A stretch of DNA of 22,057 nt from an uncultured Lachnospiraceae bacterium (lineage in GTDB: Bacteria > Bacillota > Clostridia > Lachnospirales > Lachnospiraceae). The notes beneath the pieces were generated by a model, which made no database searches, was not told the DNA's origin, and worked only from the letters and a program-made list of their open reading frames with translations. Positions within the stretch are counted from its first letter, which is position 1. The number at the start of each line of letters is the position of its first letter. Location: the NCBI GenBank assembly GCA_937916415.1, contig CALGGH010000161.1, forward strand, positions 1-22,057, read 5' to 3'. Positions 1 to 6,764 of this stretch are shown here, one piece after another. The translations under genes were made by a program, and so were the position numbers.

Positions 1-513
1 GGAGGTCCTGTCCATCACCGCGATCCTCCTGGCCACGTCCGCCTGCCTGTCCGGGTGAAGGGCACTGACTATCATGGCAGCCTGACTCGGCGACAGATAC
101 GACAGTATGAGGGCGATGGTCTGCGGATGCTCGTCCTGTATGAAGTTGAGCAGTTGTGACGCGTCGGTTTTGCGGATGAATTCGAAGGGCTTAACCTGCA
201 GCGACGCGGTAAGCTTGCCAATGACGTCCCTGGCCCTGTCTTCGCCAAAGGATTTTTCCAGCAGTTCCTTGGCATACGAGATGCCTCCCTCCGCTATGTA
301 CTGCTGCGCCAGGCAGACCTGATAGAACTCGCTTAGGACGTCCTCCTTGATCTGAGGCGTGATGCTCCTCGTATTGGCTATTTCCAGCGTGAGTTCCTCG
401 ATCTCATCTTCCTTGAGATGCTTAAAGATGAGTGCGGACTTCTCAGGCCCCAGCGCTATCAGCAATATGGCGGCCTTCTGCAGGCCGTTCAGTTCCTCAT
501 TGACCTTAGCCAT
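1..513 (-). CDS. fliG: Flagellar motor switch protein FliG, N-terminal half (runs off left edge)
   Basis: FliG forms the upper ring of the flagellar C-ring: it binds FliF at the base of the MS ring and transmits torque from the stator. The 171 codons present begin MAKVNEELNGLQKAAILLIA and contain the family signatures KTDASQLLNFIQDEHPQTIA (around residues 120-140, the EHPQ motif of the middle domain). Typical FliG is about 335 residues, so the charged C-terminal torque helix lies outside the window. The ATG at 513 has an AGGAG Shine-Dalgarno at 526-530 that overlaps the fliF stop codon, and the gap between the two genes is only 15 bp, so it is translated as part of the flgB operon. Identification is firm; the gene is incomplete only because of the window edge. 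Confidence 0.96.
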   Translation of the reverse strand, partial: MAKVNEELNGLQKAAILLIALGPEKSALIFKHLKEDEIEELTLEIANTRSITPQIKEDVLSEFYQVCLAQQYIAEGGISYAKELLEKSFGEDRARDVIGKLTASLQVKPFEFIRKTDASQLLNFIQDEHPQTIALILSYLSPSQAAMIVSALHPDRQADVARRIAVMDRTS

Positions 514-528
514 CGGTAGTTAACGCTC

Positions 529-2139
529 CTATCCCCATTCCTCGCTTAACCAGTTGCGCAGCAGAAGCGCGGCAGCTTCGGGGTTGTCTTCCACAAATTT
601 GTTGATCGCCCGCTTGATCTCGGACTCCTCCTCCATGGAGATGTCCTCCAGCTCGCCCTCAGGCGTGGACAGCAACATATCCTCCACGCTGAGTTCCTCC
701 TCGGGTTCCTCTTCTTCCTTCTCCCTGCGCATGCTCCTCAGGACCACGAAGGCCAGCAGCGCGAGGATCATCACGATGAGTATGATCTGCAGCAGGTCGG
801 TGACCGAGAAGTTCGACCTCTCAGCATCGAAAAATACGTTCTGCGTATAAGCGGCGATCGCGATCCTGGACTGTGGTATGCCGGTCGCCTTGGATACCAC
901 GTCCACGAGATCCTCGTCCACGTCGAGCCTGGCGCGGTTGTTGTTGGCCAGCTTGTATTCATCCCACGTGATGCCGTCCAGCAGGCCCTGGAGCCGCACG
1001 TCCTCCTCCCTGATCACGTTGTAGGATATCGCGGTCAGCGCGATGGAAGAGTCGGGATAATTGATGAGTCCCGCGGGAGTGTCGATCACGGTGATCTTTT
1101 CGTCAGGCAGGTAATCCCTGAGTTCCTCGTTGACCGAGGAGTTGGAATTGCCGTTGTCGGGAATCACGTAGGTCGTGTCATTCTCTGTATTCGAATCCGT
1201 GCCGGGCACTGCTCCGCTGGCGCTGTTGGAATCGGAGGAATAAGTCTCCTCGTGTGCCAGGACTCCCTGGGACTGGCCCTCCTCCGGAGAATAATCATGT
1301 ATGGTCTGCGTCTGGCTCGAGAAGTCCATCACCAGGTTGCAGGCAACCTCCACCTCATCGAATTCGTTGGTGGCCAAAAGAACCGCGCGTACTTCATTCT
1401 TGAGTGCGGTCTCAGCCTTGCTCTTGATGTTCATCTGCGTGGACGTGGCTCCCGCGGAGGAATAGGTGTCCTCGCCCGAATACAGCATGTTGCCCGTCGT
1501 GTCCATGATCACGACGCTGTTAGCGGTCTCGTTGCCTATGGCGGTGGCCACTGCCCTGGCCAGGTATGCCGCCTGCTCGGTAGTGAATTCATCCTGGAGT
1601 TCCAGCAGTATTGCGGCGCTGGATTCGGTCTGGGTGGCTATCAGCGTGCCGTTGTCCTTAGGGATGTTCAGTTCCACGTGAGCGCTCTTGATGGCGTCGA
1701 ATTCCGCGATGAAGTCATTCTCCAGGCGGCTCTCGAGATAGAGCACGTACTTGCGCTGTGTGTTGGCCTCGGTCGTGGAGATGCCGCCGTCGGTCACGTT
1801 GTCGATCGAATATACGGTGGACTTGATGCTGTTGGATCCGAGCAGCAGGTTGGCCTCAGCCTGCTGGTTCTCGAGGATCTCCACGGTCAGTCCGTCGTCG
1901 CTCACCCTATACGTCAGGTTCTCCCCGGTGTCGAGGATCCCGGTGACGGCCTGGGTCTCATCCGTGGTCTCCGCCACGTAGATCGTCACGTACTTATCCC
2001 TGGTCAGGATGGCCACCAGCACCACTATTGCAGAGATGACCACCACGCTGACCGCTATGATGATCGTCTTCTGCCTGGTGGTAAACCTGTTCCACCACTC
2101 CAGTATTCTGTTGAGCAAAGCCCTTATCCGTTCCGGCAT
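529..2139 (-). CDS. fliF: Flagellar MS-ring protein FliF
   Basis: FliF builds the membrane-embedded MS ring, the first-assembled platform of the basal body. The 536-residue product has the standard layout: a short cytoplasmic N-terminus, a transmembrane helix at about residues 24-46, a large extracytoplasmic ring-building region, a second helix at about 448-467, and an acidic cytoplasmic tail (run of Glu at about 475-482) ending in the conserved FliG-binding segment (DNPEAAALLLRNWLSEE). Length matches the family (about 520-560). A Ser/Asn/Gly-rich low-complexity stretch (about residues 290-335) corresponds to the usual variable linker. It lies between fliE (83 bp upstream, the only sizeable gap in the operon) and fliG (15 bp downstream). 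Confidence 0.97.
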   Translation of the reverse strand: MPERIRALLNRILEWWNRFTTRQKTIIIAVSVVVISAIVVLVAILTRDKYVTIYVAETTDETQAVTGILDTGENLTYRVSDDGLTVEILENQQAEANLLLGSNSIKSTVYSIDNVTDGGISTTEANTQRKYVLYLESRLENDFIAEFDAIKSAHVELNIPKDNGTLIATQTESSAAILLELQDEFTTEQAAYLARAVATAIGNETANSVVIMDTTGNMLYSGEDTYSSAGATSTQMNIKSKAETALKNEVRAVLLATNEFDEVEVACNLVMDFSSQTQTIHDYSPEEGQSQGVLAHEETYSSDSNSASGAVPGTDSNTENDTTYVIPDNGNSNSSVNEELRDYLPDEKITVIDTPAGLINYPDSSIALTAISYNVIREEDVRLQGLLDGITWDEYKLANNNRARLDVDEDLVDVVSKATGIPQSRIAIAAYTQNVFFDAERSNFSVTDLLQIILIVMILALLAFVVLRSMRREKEEEEPEEELSVEDMLLSTPEGELEDISMEEESEIKRAINKFVEDNPEAAALLLRNWLSEEWG

Positions 2140-2222
2140 TGTCTACTCCTTGTCCAGATCAGTATCGGCACCCCGTCTCATGCGCGTGCGCGCAAGGCCA
2201 CTCGCGGCAGACCGTCAGCAGG

Positions 2223-2564
2223 TCAGATCTGCATCTGCATCAGTTCCTTGTATGCCTCCAGCAGCTTGTCCCTTACCGTCACGGTGTACTTGAGGGCCGT
2301 GGAAGCCTTTTGGATGGCTATCGTCAGGTCGTGGGTGTTCTGAGTCTCTCCCAGAGACCACTTGATCTCCTCGTCCTCCATGTCGGATAAGTATCCGTTG
2401 GTGACGGAGAGATTGTCGACCGCTGTCTCCAGCAGGTCGCTGAAGCTGTTGCCGTAATAAGCGTCCGGTGAATTGGTGGGCGCGTTCCTGGCTGCGTCCC
2501 TGATCACGTGGGACGATACGTTCCTGAGTCTGGTTATGTCTATCGGATCAGTAACAAAAGGCAT
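2223..2564 (-). CDS. fliE: Flagellar hook-basal body protein FliE
   Basis: FliE joins the MS ring to the proximal rod and is needed for flagellar type III export. The product is 113 residues, as usual for FliE, with the family C-terminus (Thr/Ala-rich helix ending in VRDKLLEAYKELMQMQI). The ATG at 2564 is preceded by GGGAGGTAGGAC, a good Shine-Dalgarno at normal spacing. It follows flgC by 20 bp, giving the conserved order flgB-flgC-fliE-fliF-fliG. The 83 bp between fliE and fliF holds no obvious hairpin with a T tract, so cotranscription is expected. Confidence 0.95.
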   Translation of the reverse strand: MPFVTDPIDITRLRNVSSHVIRDAARNAPTNSPDAYYGNSFSDLLETAVDNLSVTNGYLSDMEDEEIKWSLGETQNTHDLTIAIQKASTALKYTVTVRDKLLEAYKELMQMQI

Positions 2565-2584
2565 GTCCTACCTCCCATCCGTCA

Positions 2585-3031
2585 TCAGCTCTGACCCATG
2601 TCCAGTCCCTTGCTGGCTATGGACTTGCTGGCGTTAAAAGCCGTCGCATTGGCCTCATAGGAGCGGCTGGCATCGATCAGGTTGGTCATCTCGGTGACGA
2701 CGTCCACGTTGGGATAGGTCACGTATCCGTTCTCGTCAGCGTCGGGATGTGAGGGATCGTAAACCATGTTGGCCTGCGTCCACGTATCCTCATACACCCC
2801 GCCGACCTTGACCCCGCCCTGCTTCCTGTTGTTGAGGGCGCTGTGGAATATCCGTGAGAAGGACTTGGTCTCGCCCTTTTCCTCAAAGGTGACGACCTTG
2901 CGCACGTATGGGCTGCCATCCTCCGTACGGGTGGAATTGGCATTGGCCACGTTCTCGGCTATTATGTCCATGCGGAAACGCTGGGCCGTAAGTCCAGAGG
3001 CACTTATGTCAAAGGAATTAAAAATGCTCAC
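2585..3031 (-). CDS. flgC: Flagellar basal-body rod protein FlgC
   Basis: FlgC is a proximal rod subunit exported through the flagellar type III apparatus. The product is 148 residues and carries the rod-family N-terminal signature (FDISASGLTAQRFRMDIIA, then ENVANANSTRT) and the typical C-terminal helix (EMTNLIDASRSYEANATAFN). The start is a GTG at 3031, chosen because AAGGAGGTGA lies at ideal spacing and no in-frame ATG precedes the signature. That Shine-Dalgarno overlaps the last codons of flgB, and the stop-to-start gap is 14 bp, so translation is probably coupled. Confidence 0.96.
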   Translation of the reverse strand: MSIFNSFDISASGLTAQRFRMDIIAENVANANSTRTEDGSPYVRKVVTFEEKGETKSFSRIFHSALNNRKQGGVKVGGVYEDTWTQANMVYDPSHPDADENGYVTYPNVDVVTEMTNLIDASRSYEANATAFNASKSIASKGLDMGQS

Positions 3032-3045
3032 CCCGGTTCACCTCC

Positions 3046-3444
3046 TTACTTGATCACGGTGTTCAGGTTGTCAAACTCACCCTTGATGCTGTTGGCGATG
3101 CCGTTGTACTTGATCTGGTTGGCCGCCAGTTCCGCATTCTCGGTGTCAATGTCCACGTTGTTGTCGTCAACCCTGTATGACCAGCTGGGTATGTCGGTAT
3201 AGGTTGTCACGCTGAGCCTGCGCATGCTCACGTTGTGAACCTGATGATCAAGGTCGGCAAAATGTGTCCACTTGAGTGCCTGGCTCAGGGCATCCTCAAA
3301 ATTGACGTCCTGTCTCTTGTAATAAGGCGTGTCCACGTTGGCAATGTTGTTGGCTATGGCCTCGTTGCGGAGCCAGGAGGCATCCGCGGCCTTGTCCAAT
3401 ACGTTGACGTAGTCAAATGCGTTGGTGTTCAAAAACGTGCTCAT
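3046..3444 (-). CDS. flgB: Flagellar basal-body rod protein FlgB
   Basis: FlgB is a proximal rod subunit and the first gene of the fla operon here. Its 132 residues contain the rod-protein motif EAIANNIANVDTPYYKRQ near the N-terminus and a matching C-terminal helix. Three in-frame ATGs occur at 3462, 3450 and 3444; the one at 3444 (MSTFLNTN) is chosen because GGAGGAG sits about 8 nt upstream, whereas it would be 2 nt from the ATG at 3450. A sigma-A type promoter lies 33 bp further upstream. The neighbour on the far side is codY, a frequent arrangement in Bacillota. Confidence 0.95.
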   Translation of the reverse strand: MSTFLNTNAFDYVNVLDKAADASWLRNEAIANNIANVDTPYYKRQDVNFEDALSQALKWTHFADLDHQVHNVSMRRLSVTTYTDIPSWSYRVDDNNVDIDTENAELAANQIKYNGIANSIKGEFDNLNTVIK

Positions 3445-3476
3445 AGGCATACTCCTCCACAAAGGTACACATATAC

Positions 3477-3504
3477 ATTATAATTTAATTGGTTCAAAGT
3501 GCAA
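3477..3504 (-). promoter_or_regulatory. Vegetative promoter of the flgB operon
   Basis: On the minus strand TTGCAC (-35, at 3499-3504) and a perfect TATAAT (-10, at 3477-3482) are separated by 16 bp. Transcription would start near 3470 and give a 5' leader of roughly 25 nt before the flgB ATG. It lies downstream of the codY terminator, so the flagellar operon has its own promoter of housekeeping type rather than a sigma-28 type. No convincing CodY box was seen overlapping it. Confidence 0.75.
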
Positions 3505-3611
3505 GGGTTTGTAAGCAAAAAAACACAACATCTAGTGTGCTGCATTTATGTTAACCACATCATCTGCCCCTGCGTCAGACTTATGGGTTTTTATGCCTGT
3601 CCCAAAAATAC

Positions 3612-3647
3612 AAAAAAGGACCTAAACCTGTATTTAAGTCCTTTTAC
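3612..3647 (-). terminator. Rho-independent terminator after codY
   Basis: AAAAGGAC (3614-3621) pairs perfectly with GTCCTTTT (3638-3645). After one mismatch a further 4-bp stem (TAAA/TTTA) closes a 6-nt loop. Reading the minus strand, the stem ends in a run of six T residues. It lies about 50 bp beyond the codY stop and ahead of the flgB promoter, so it separates the two transcription units. Confidence 0.75.
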
Positions 3648-3695
3648 GTGGCTTCCTGCCGTGCATAATCCCTTATTTATGTCAGGTCCTCTCCC

Positions 3696-4484
3696 TTATC
3701 TGGACCTGCCTTCCTTTTTGACTCTCTCGAGCTCGTCGTAAACGGCGTCGTTCACGACCTTGACGTAAGTGCCCTTCATGCCCGAGGACCTGGATTCGAT
3801 GACCCCGGCGCTCTCGAACTTCCTGAGGGCGTTGACGATCACGCTCCTGGTGATGCCTGCCCTGTCAGCAACGCGGCTGGCGACTATCATGCCCTCGAGT
3901 CCGTCCAGTTCCTCGAAGACCCTGACTATCGCATCCAGCTCCGACAGCGAGAGGGTGGCCATCGCTCCCTGTACCACGCTGACCTTGCGGTCTTCCTCGG
4001 CGGTTTCCTCGCTGACGGCCCTGAGCATCTCGAGGCTCACGACCGACGTGCCGTACTCACATAGTATAATGTCATCTATATCATACTGCTCGCCGAATTT
4101 ATATAGGAACAATGTCCCAAGCCGTTCTCCGGATATCTCTATCGGAGTGACCATGGCCCAGTACCTGGACGTGTCGATCCGCTCGAATCCCAGCGTGGCG
4201 AGGTTGATGTTTTCCTTGGTCGACAGAACCGCCAGCAGCCTGTCGTTCAGCGACTTGTCTATGAAAGAACTCACTCCCCCGGAGATCAGTTCCTCTATCT
4301 TGTCGACGGTCTCGGGCGAATGCTCGCCGAGTATCTTGCCCTTGCGGCTGATGACCATGACGTCGGAATTCAGCGTCTCCCCCATCACCCTGCATATGTC
4401 GTCAAAAACGACCTTGCCGGAATTGTTGTTGTGCAGGAGAGTTCCGATCTTACGCGTATTGTCCAATAATTGTATGCTGCTCAT
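3696..4484 (-). CDS. codY: GTP- and branched-chain amino acid-sensing global repressor CodY
   Basis: CodY is a dimeric DNA-binding protein of Bacillota that, when loaded with branched-chain amino acids and GTP, represses genes for nutrient scavenging, motility and other adaptive functions. The product is 262 residues, the usual length. An N-terminal GAF-type ligand-binding domain (residues about 1-150, with VISRKGKILG and GERLGTLFLYKFG) is followed by a linker helix and a winged helix-turn-helix (about 195-245) with the strongly conserved core ASRVADRAGITRSVIVNAL and ESRSSGMKGTYVKV. The ATG at 4484 has AAGGGATGG upstream. It is monocistronic: its own promoter lies in the 94-bp gap after topA and a terminator follows. 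The flagellar operon is next downstream. Confidence 0.97.
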   Translation of the reverse strand: MSSIQLLDNTRKIGTLLHNNNSGKVVFDDICRVMGETLNSDVMVISRKGKILGEHSPETVDKIEELISGGVSSFIDKSLNDRLLAVLSTKENINLATLGFERIDTSRYWAMVTPIEISGERLGTLFLYKFGEQYDIDDIILCEYGTSVVSLEMLRAVSEETAEEDRKVSVVQGAMATLSLSELDAIVRVFEELDGLEGMIVASRVADRAGITRSVIVNALRKFESAGVIESRSSGMKGTYVKVVNDAVYDELERVKKEGRSR

Positions 4485-4536
4485 GTCCCATCCCTTATGG
4501 AAAAGCTGAATTTAGAAATTTTGTATCATAAGGGAA

Positions 4537-4565
4537 ACTATATCACTAATTTTGGATAAATTCAA
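4537..4565 (-). promoter_or_regulatory. Vegetative promoter of codY
   Basis: On the minus strand TTGAAT (-35, 4560-4565) is followed after 17 bp by TATAGT (-10, 4537-4542). Transcription would begin near 4530 and leave a leader of about 45 nt. The promoter lies between the topA stop and the codY start, so codY can be expressed independently of topA. Confidence 0.65.
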
Positions 4566-4568
4566 CCA

Positions 4569-4583
4569 GATTTTCAAATTATT
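4569..4583 (-). promoter_or_regulatory. Possible CodY box upstream of the codY promoter
   Basis: The minus-strand 15-mer AATAATTTGAAAATC matches the known CodY consensus AATTTTCWGAAAATT at 11 of 15 positions. It overlaps the topA stop codon and ends 3 bp before the codY -35 box, which would suit autoregulation. Sites with several mismatches can be functional in Bacillus, but A+T-rich DNA gives such matches by chance, so this is tentative. Confidence 0.3.
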
Positions 4584-6567
4584 CAGACAACTTAGCGGCT
4601 TCCTTGGGTTTCTGCCATGACATGTAGTCACAGTCAGGATAACCCGAGCACCCGTAATACCTGCGTCCCTTCTTGGTCTTGCGTACCACCAGGTCCTGTC
4701 CGCACTTGGGACAGGGCACTCCGATCTTCTCGAGGAAGGGCTTGGTGTTGCGGCATTCGGGAAAACCGGGGCAGGCCAGGAACTTGCCGTGGGGGCCGTA
4801 CTTGTATACCATCCTGCGTCCGCACAGCTCGCAGACCTCGTCCGACTCCTCGTCGGCAACTTTTACGTGTTCAAGATTTTTTTCGGCAGTCTTGACCGCT
4901 TCATCAAGGTCCGGATAGAAATTTTCCAAAATTGTTTTCCATTTGACCCTGCCTTCCTCGACCCCGTCGAGCAGGGCTTCCATGTTGGCAGTGAAGTTCA
5001 CGTCCACGATGGTGGGGAAGTTTTCCTTCATCATCTTGTTGACGACCTCGCCGAGTTCCGTCACGTAGAGGTTCTTGTCCTCCTTGATGACGTACCTGCG
5101 TCCGAGTATCGTCGTGATCGTGGGGGCATAGGTACTGGGGCGTCCTATCCCCAGCTCCTCCATCGCGCGTACCAGCGATGCCTCGGTATAATGAGGCGCG
5201 CTCTGGGTGAAGTGCTGCTTCTTGTCCAGGACGGGTTCAGGCAGGACCTGTCCCTTCCGGAGCCTGACGGGGATCACGTTGTTTTCCTTCTCGTCGTCCT
5301 CGTCGTTATATACGCTCAAGAATCCATCAAAACTGCAGGTGGACGCCGACACGGTGAACACCTGTCCGCCGGCTCCGAGCCTGACGGCCGTGACGTCGTA
5401 GGTCGCGTCGCTCATGCGGCTGGCGGTAAACCTTTTCCATATCAGTCCATAGAGCCTCAGCAGGTCCCTGCCCAGGTCTCCCTTGACTGCGGCCGGCGTA
5501 AGCGTGACGTCCGCAGGCCTGATGGCCTCGTGCGCATCCTGGATCTTGCGGTCTTCCCTGGCTGCCTTGGGCTTGGCGGCGGCGTACCGTTCTCCGTAGG
5601 TCTCCTCGACGTATGCTGCGGCAGCGGCCTGGGCCTCGTCGGACACCCTGGTGGAATCCGTACGCAGGTAGGTGATCAGACCGATGGTGCCCTGTCCCTT
5701 GATCTCCACGCCCTCATAGAGCTGCTGTGCCAGGCGCATGGTCTTTTGCGTCGAGAAGCCCAGCTTCCTGCTGGCCTCCTGCTGCAGCGTCGACGTGGTA
5801 AAAGGCAGCGGTGCCTTGCGCGTTCTCGTGGAGTTCCTGACCTCCCTGACCTCGAACTCCCTGCCCTTGACCGCCGAGATGATCGCGTCGGCGTCCTTTT
5901 CGCCGGGAACTTCCTTTTTGCCGTCCTCATCTCCGTAATAATGGGCCACCAGCGGCTTAGACGCTCCGGGTATCTCAAATTCCGCATCCAGGGTCCAGTA
6001 TTCCTCCGGAACGAACTTCTCTATCTCTTCCTCCCTGTCGCAGATGATCCTCAGGGCCACCGACTGCACCCTGCCTGCCGACAGGCCTCTCTTGATCTTG
6101 GCCCAGAGGAGCGGGGAGATGCGGTATCCCACCACGCGGTCCAGGCATCTGCGGGCCTGCTGCGCGTCCACAAGGTCCATGTCTATCTCGCGAGCGTTCT
6201 TGATGGATTCCTTGACGGCGTTCCTGGTTATCTCATTGAACGTGATGCGGTAAACCTTCTTGTCCTGCAGGTTCAGGGCATAGGTCAGATGCCAGCTGAT
6301 CGCCTCTCCCTCACGGTCAGGGTCCGTCGCGAGATATATCTTTTCGGCCTTCCTGACTTCCTTTCTCAGGGATGCGAGCAGTTCGCCCTTGCCCCTGATG
6401 GTTATGTATTTGGGTTCATAATCATTGTCCACGTCCACGCCCAGCGACGACTTGGGGAGATCCCTCACGTGTCCCTGGCTGGCCATGACAGTATAGTTGG
6501 ATCCCAGGAATTTACTGATTGTCTTCACCTTGGCAGGCGACTCCACGATTACCAGATATTTAGCCAT
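4579..6567 (-). CDS. topA: DNA topoisomerase I (type IA)
   Basis: TopA relaxes negative supercoils by single-strand passage through a transient 5'-phosphotyrosine link. The 662-residue protein has the Toprim domain (E10 in LVIVESPAKVKTI; the DxDxE triad in ATDPDREGEAISWHL, residues 80-93), the catalytic tyrosine in GLITYLRTDSTRVSD (Y300), and two C-terminal four-cysteine zinc ribbons, about residues 579-605 (CELC...CPGFPEC) and 619-646 (CPKC...CSGYPDC). The open frame extends 15 codons upstream, but the ATG at 6567 (MAKYLVIVESPAK) has AGAGGTTG before it and matches the family start. It is transcribed away from comM from a shared divergent region and precedes codY. Confidence 0.97.
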   Translation of the reverse strand: MAKYLVIVESPAKVKTISKFLGSNYTVMASQGHVRDLPKSSLGVDVDNDYEPKYITIRGKGELLASLRKEVRKAEKIYLATDPDREGEAISWHLTYALNLQDKKVYRITFNEITRNAVKESIKNAREIDMDLVDAQQARRCLDRVVGYRISPLLWAKIKRGLSAGRVQSVALRIICDREEEIEKFVPEEYWTLDAEFEIPGASKPLVAHYYGDEDGKKEVPGEKDADAIISAVKGREFEVREVRNSTRTRKAPLPFTTSTLQQEASRKLGFSTQKTMRLAQQLYEGVEIKGQGTIGLITYLRTDSTRVSDEAQAAAAAYVEETYGERYAAAKPKAAREDRKIQDAHEAIRPADVTLTPAAVKGDLGRDLLRLYGLIWKRFTASRMSDATYDVTAVRLGAGGQVFTVSASTCSFDGFLSVYNDEDDEKENNVIPVRLRKGQVLPEPVLDKKQHFTQSAPHYTEASLVRAMEELGIGRPSTYAPTITTILGRRYVIKEDKNLYVTELGEVVNKMMKENFPTIVDVNFTANMEALLDGVEEGRVKWKTILENFYPDLDEAVKTAEKNLEHVKVADEESDEVCELCGRRMVYKYGPHGKFLACPGFPECRNTKPFLEKIGVPCPKCGQDLVVRKTKKGRRYYGCSGYPDCDYMSWQKPKEAAKLSE

Positions 6568-6642
6568 ATCAACCTCTTCGTCAATAATATTTCTCCGTCC
6601 GGGCACGAGCACGCGGTCATGCCCTCGCGAAGTTTAGAAACG

Positions 6643-6671
6643 AATATACACCAAAAAATAAATCTTTGCAA
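6643..6671 (-). promoter_or_regulatory. Promoter of topA
   Basis: On the minus strand TTGCAA (-35, 6666-6671) and TATATT (-10, 6643-6648) are 17 bp apart. The predicted start near 6636 leaves a leader of about 70 nt. It stands back to back with the comM promoter, and the two -35 boxes are separated by 2 bp. Confidence 0.6.
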
Positions 6672-6673
6672 CG

Positions 6674-6702
6674 TTGACAATCGTAAAATTAGCCTATATC
6701 AT
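6674..6702 (+). promoter_or_regulatory. Promoter of comM-dprA
   Basis: A consensus TTGACA (-35, 6674-6679) is followed after 17 bp by TATCAT (-10, 6697-6702, five of six matches). Transcription would start near 6709. The resulting leader to the chosen comM ATG at 6765 is about 55 nt. Nothing in it resembles a competence-specific (ComX or ComK type) box. Confidence 0.7.
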
Positions 6703-6764
6703 GGTCTTACTTGTTCGATGAAAGCATGCAGGCCCCTCGTCCATGGGACGGAAAGGCGCCAGAC

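Noticed and set aside
1252..2343. 363-codon plus-strand open frame opposite fliF and fliE
   Set aside because: Crosses two real genes on the other strand and encodes nothing recognisable.
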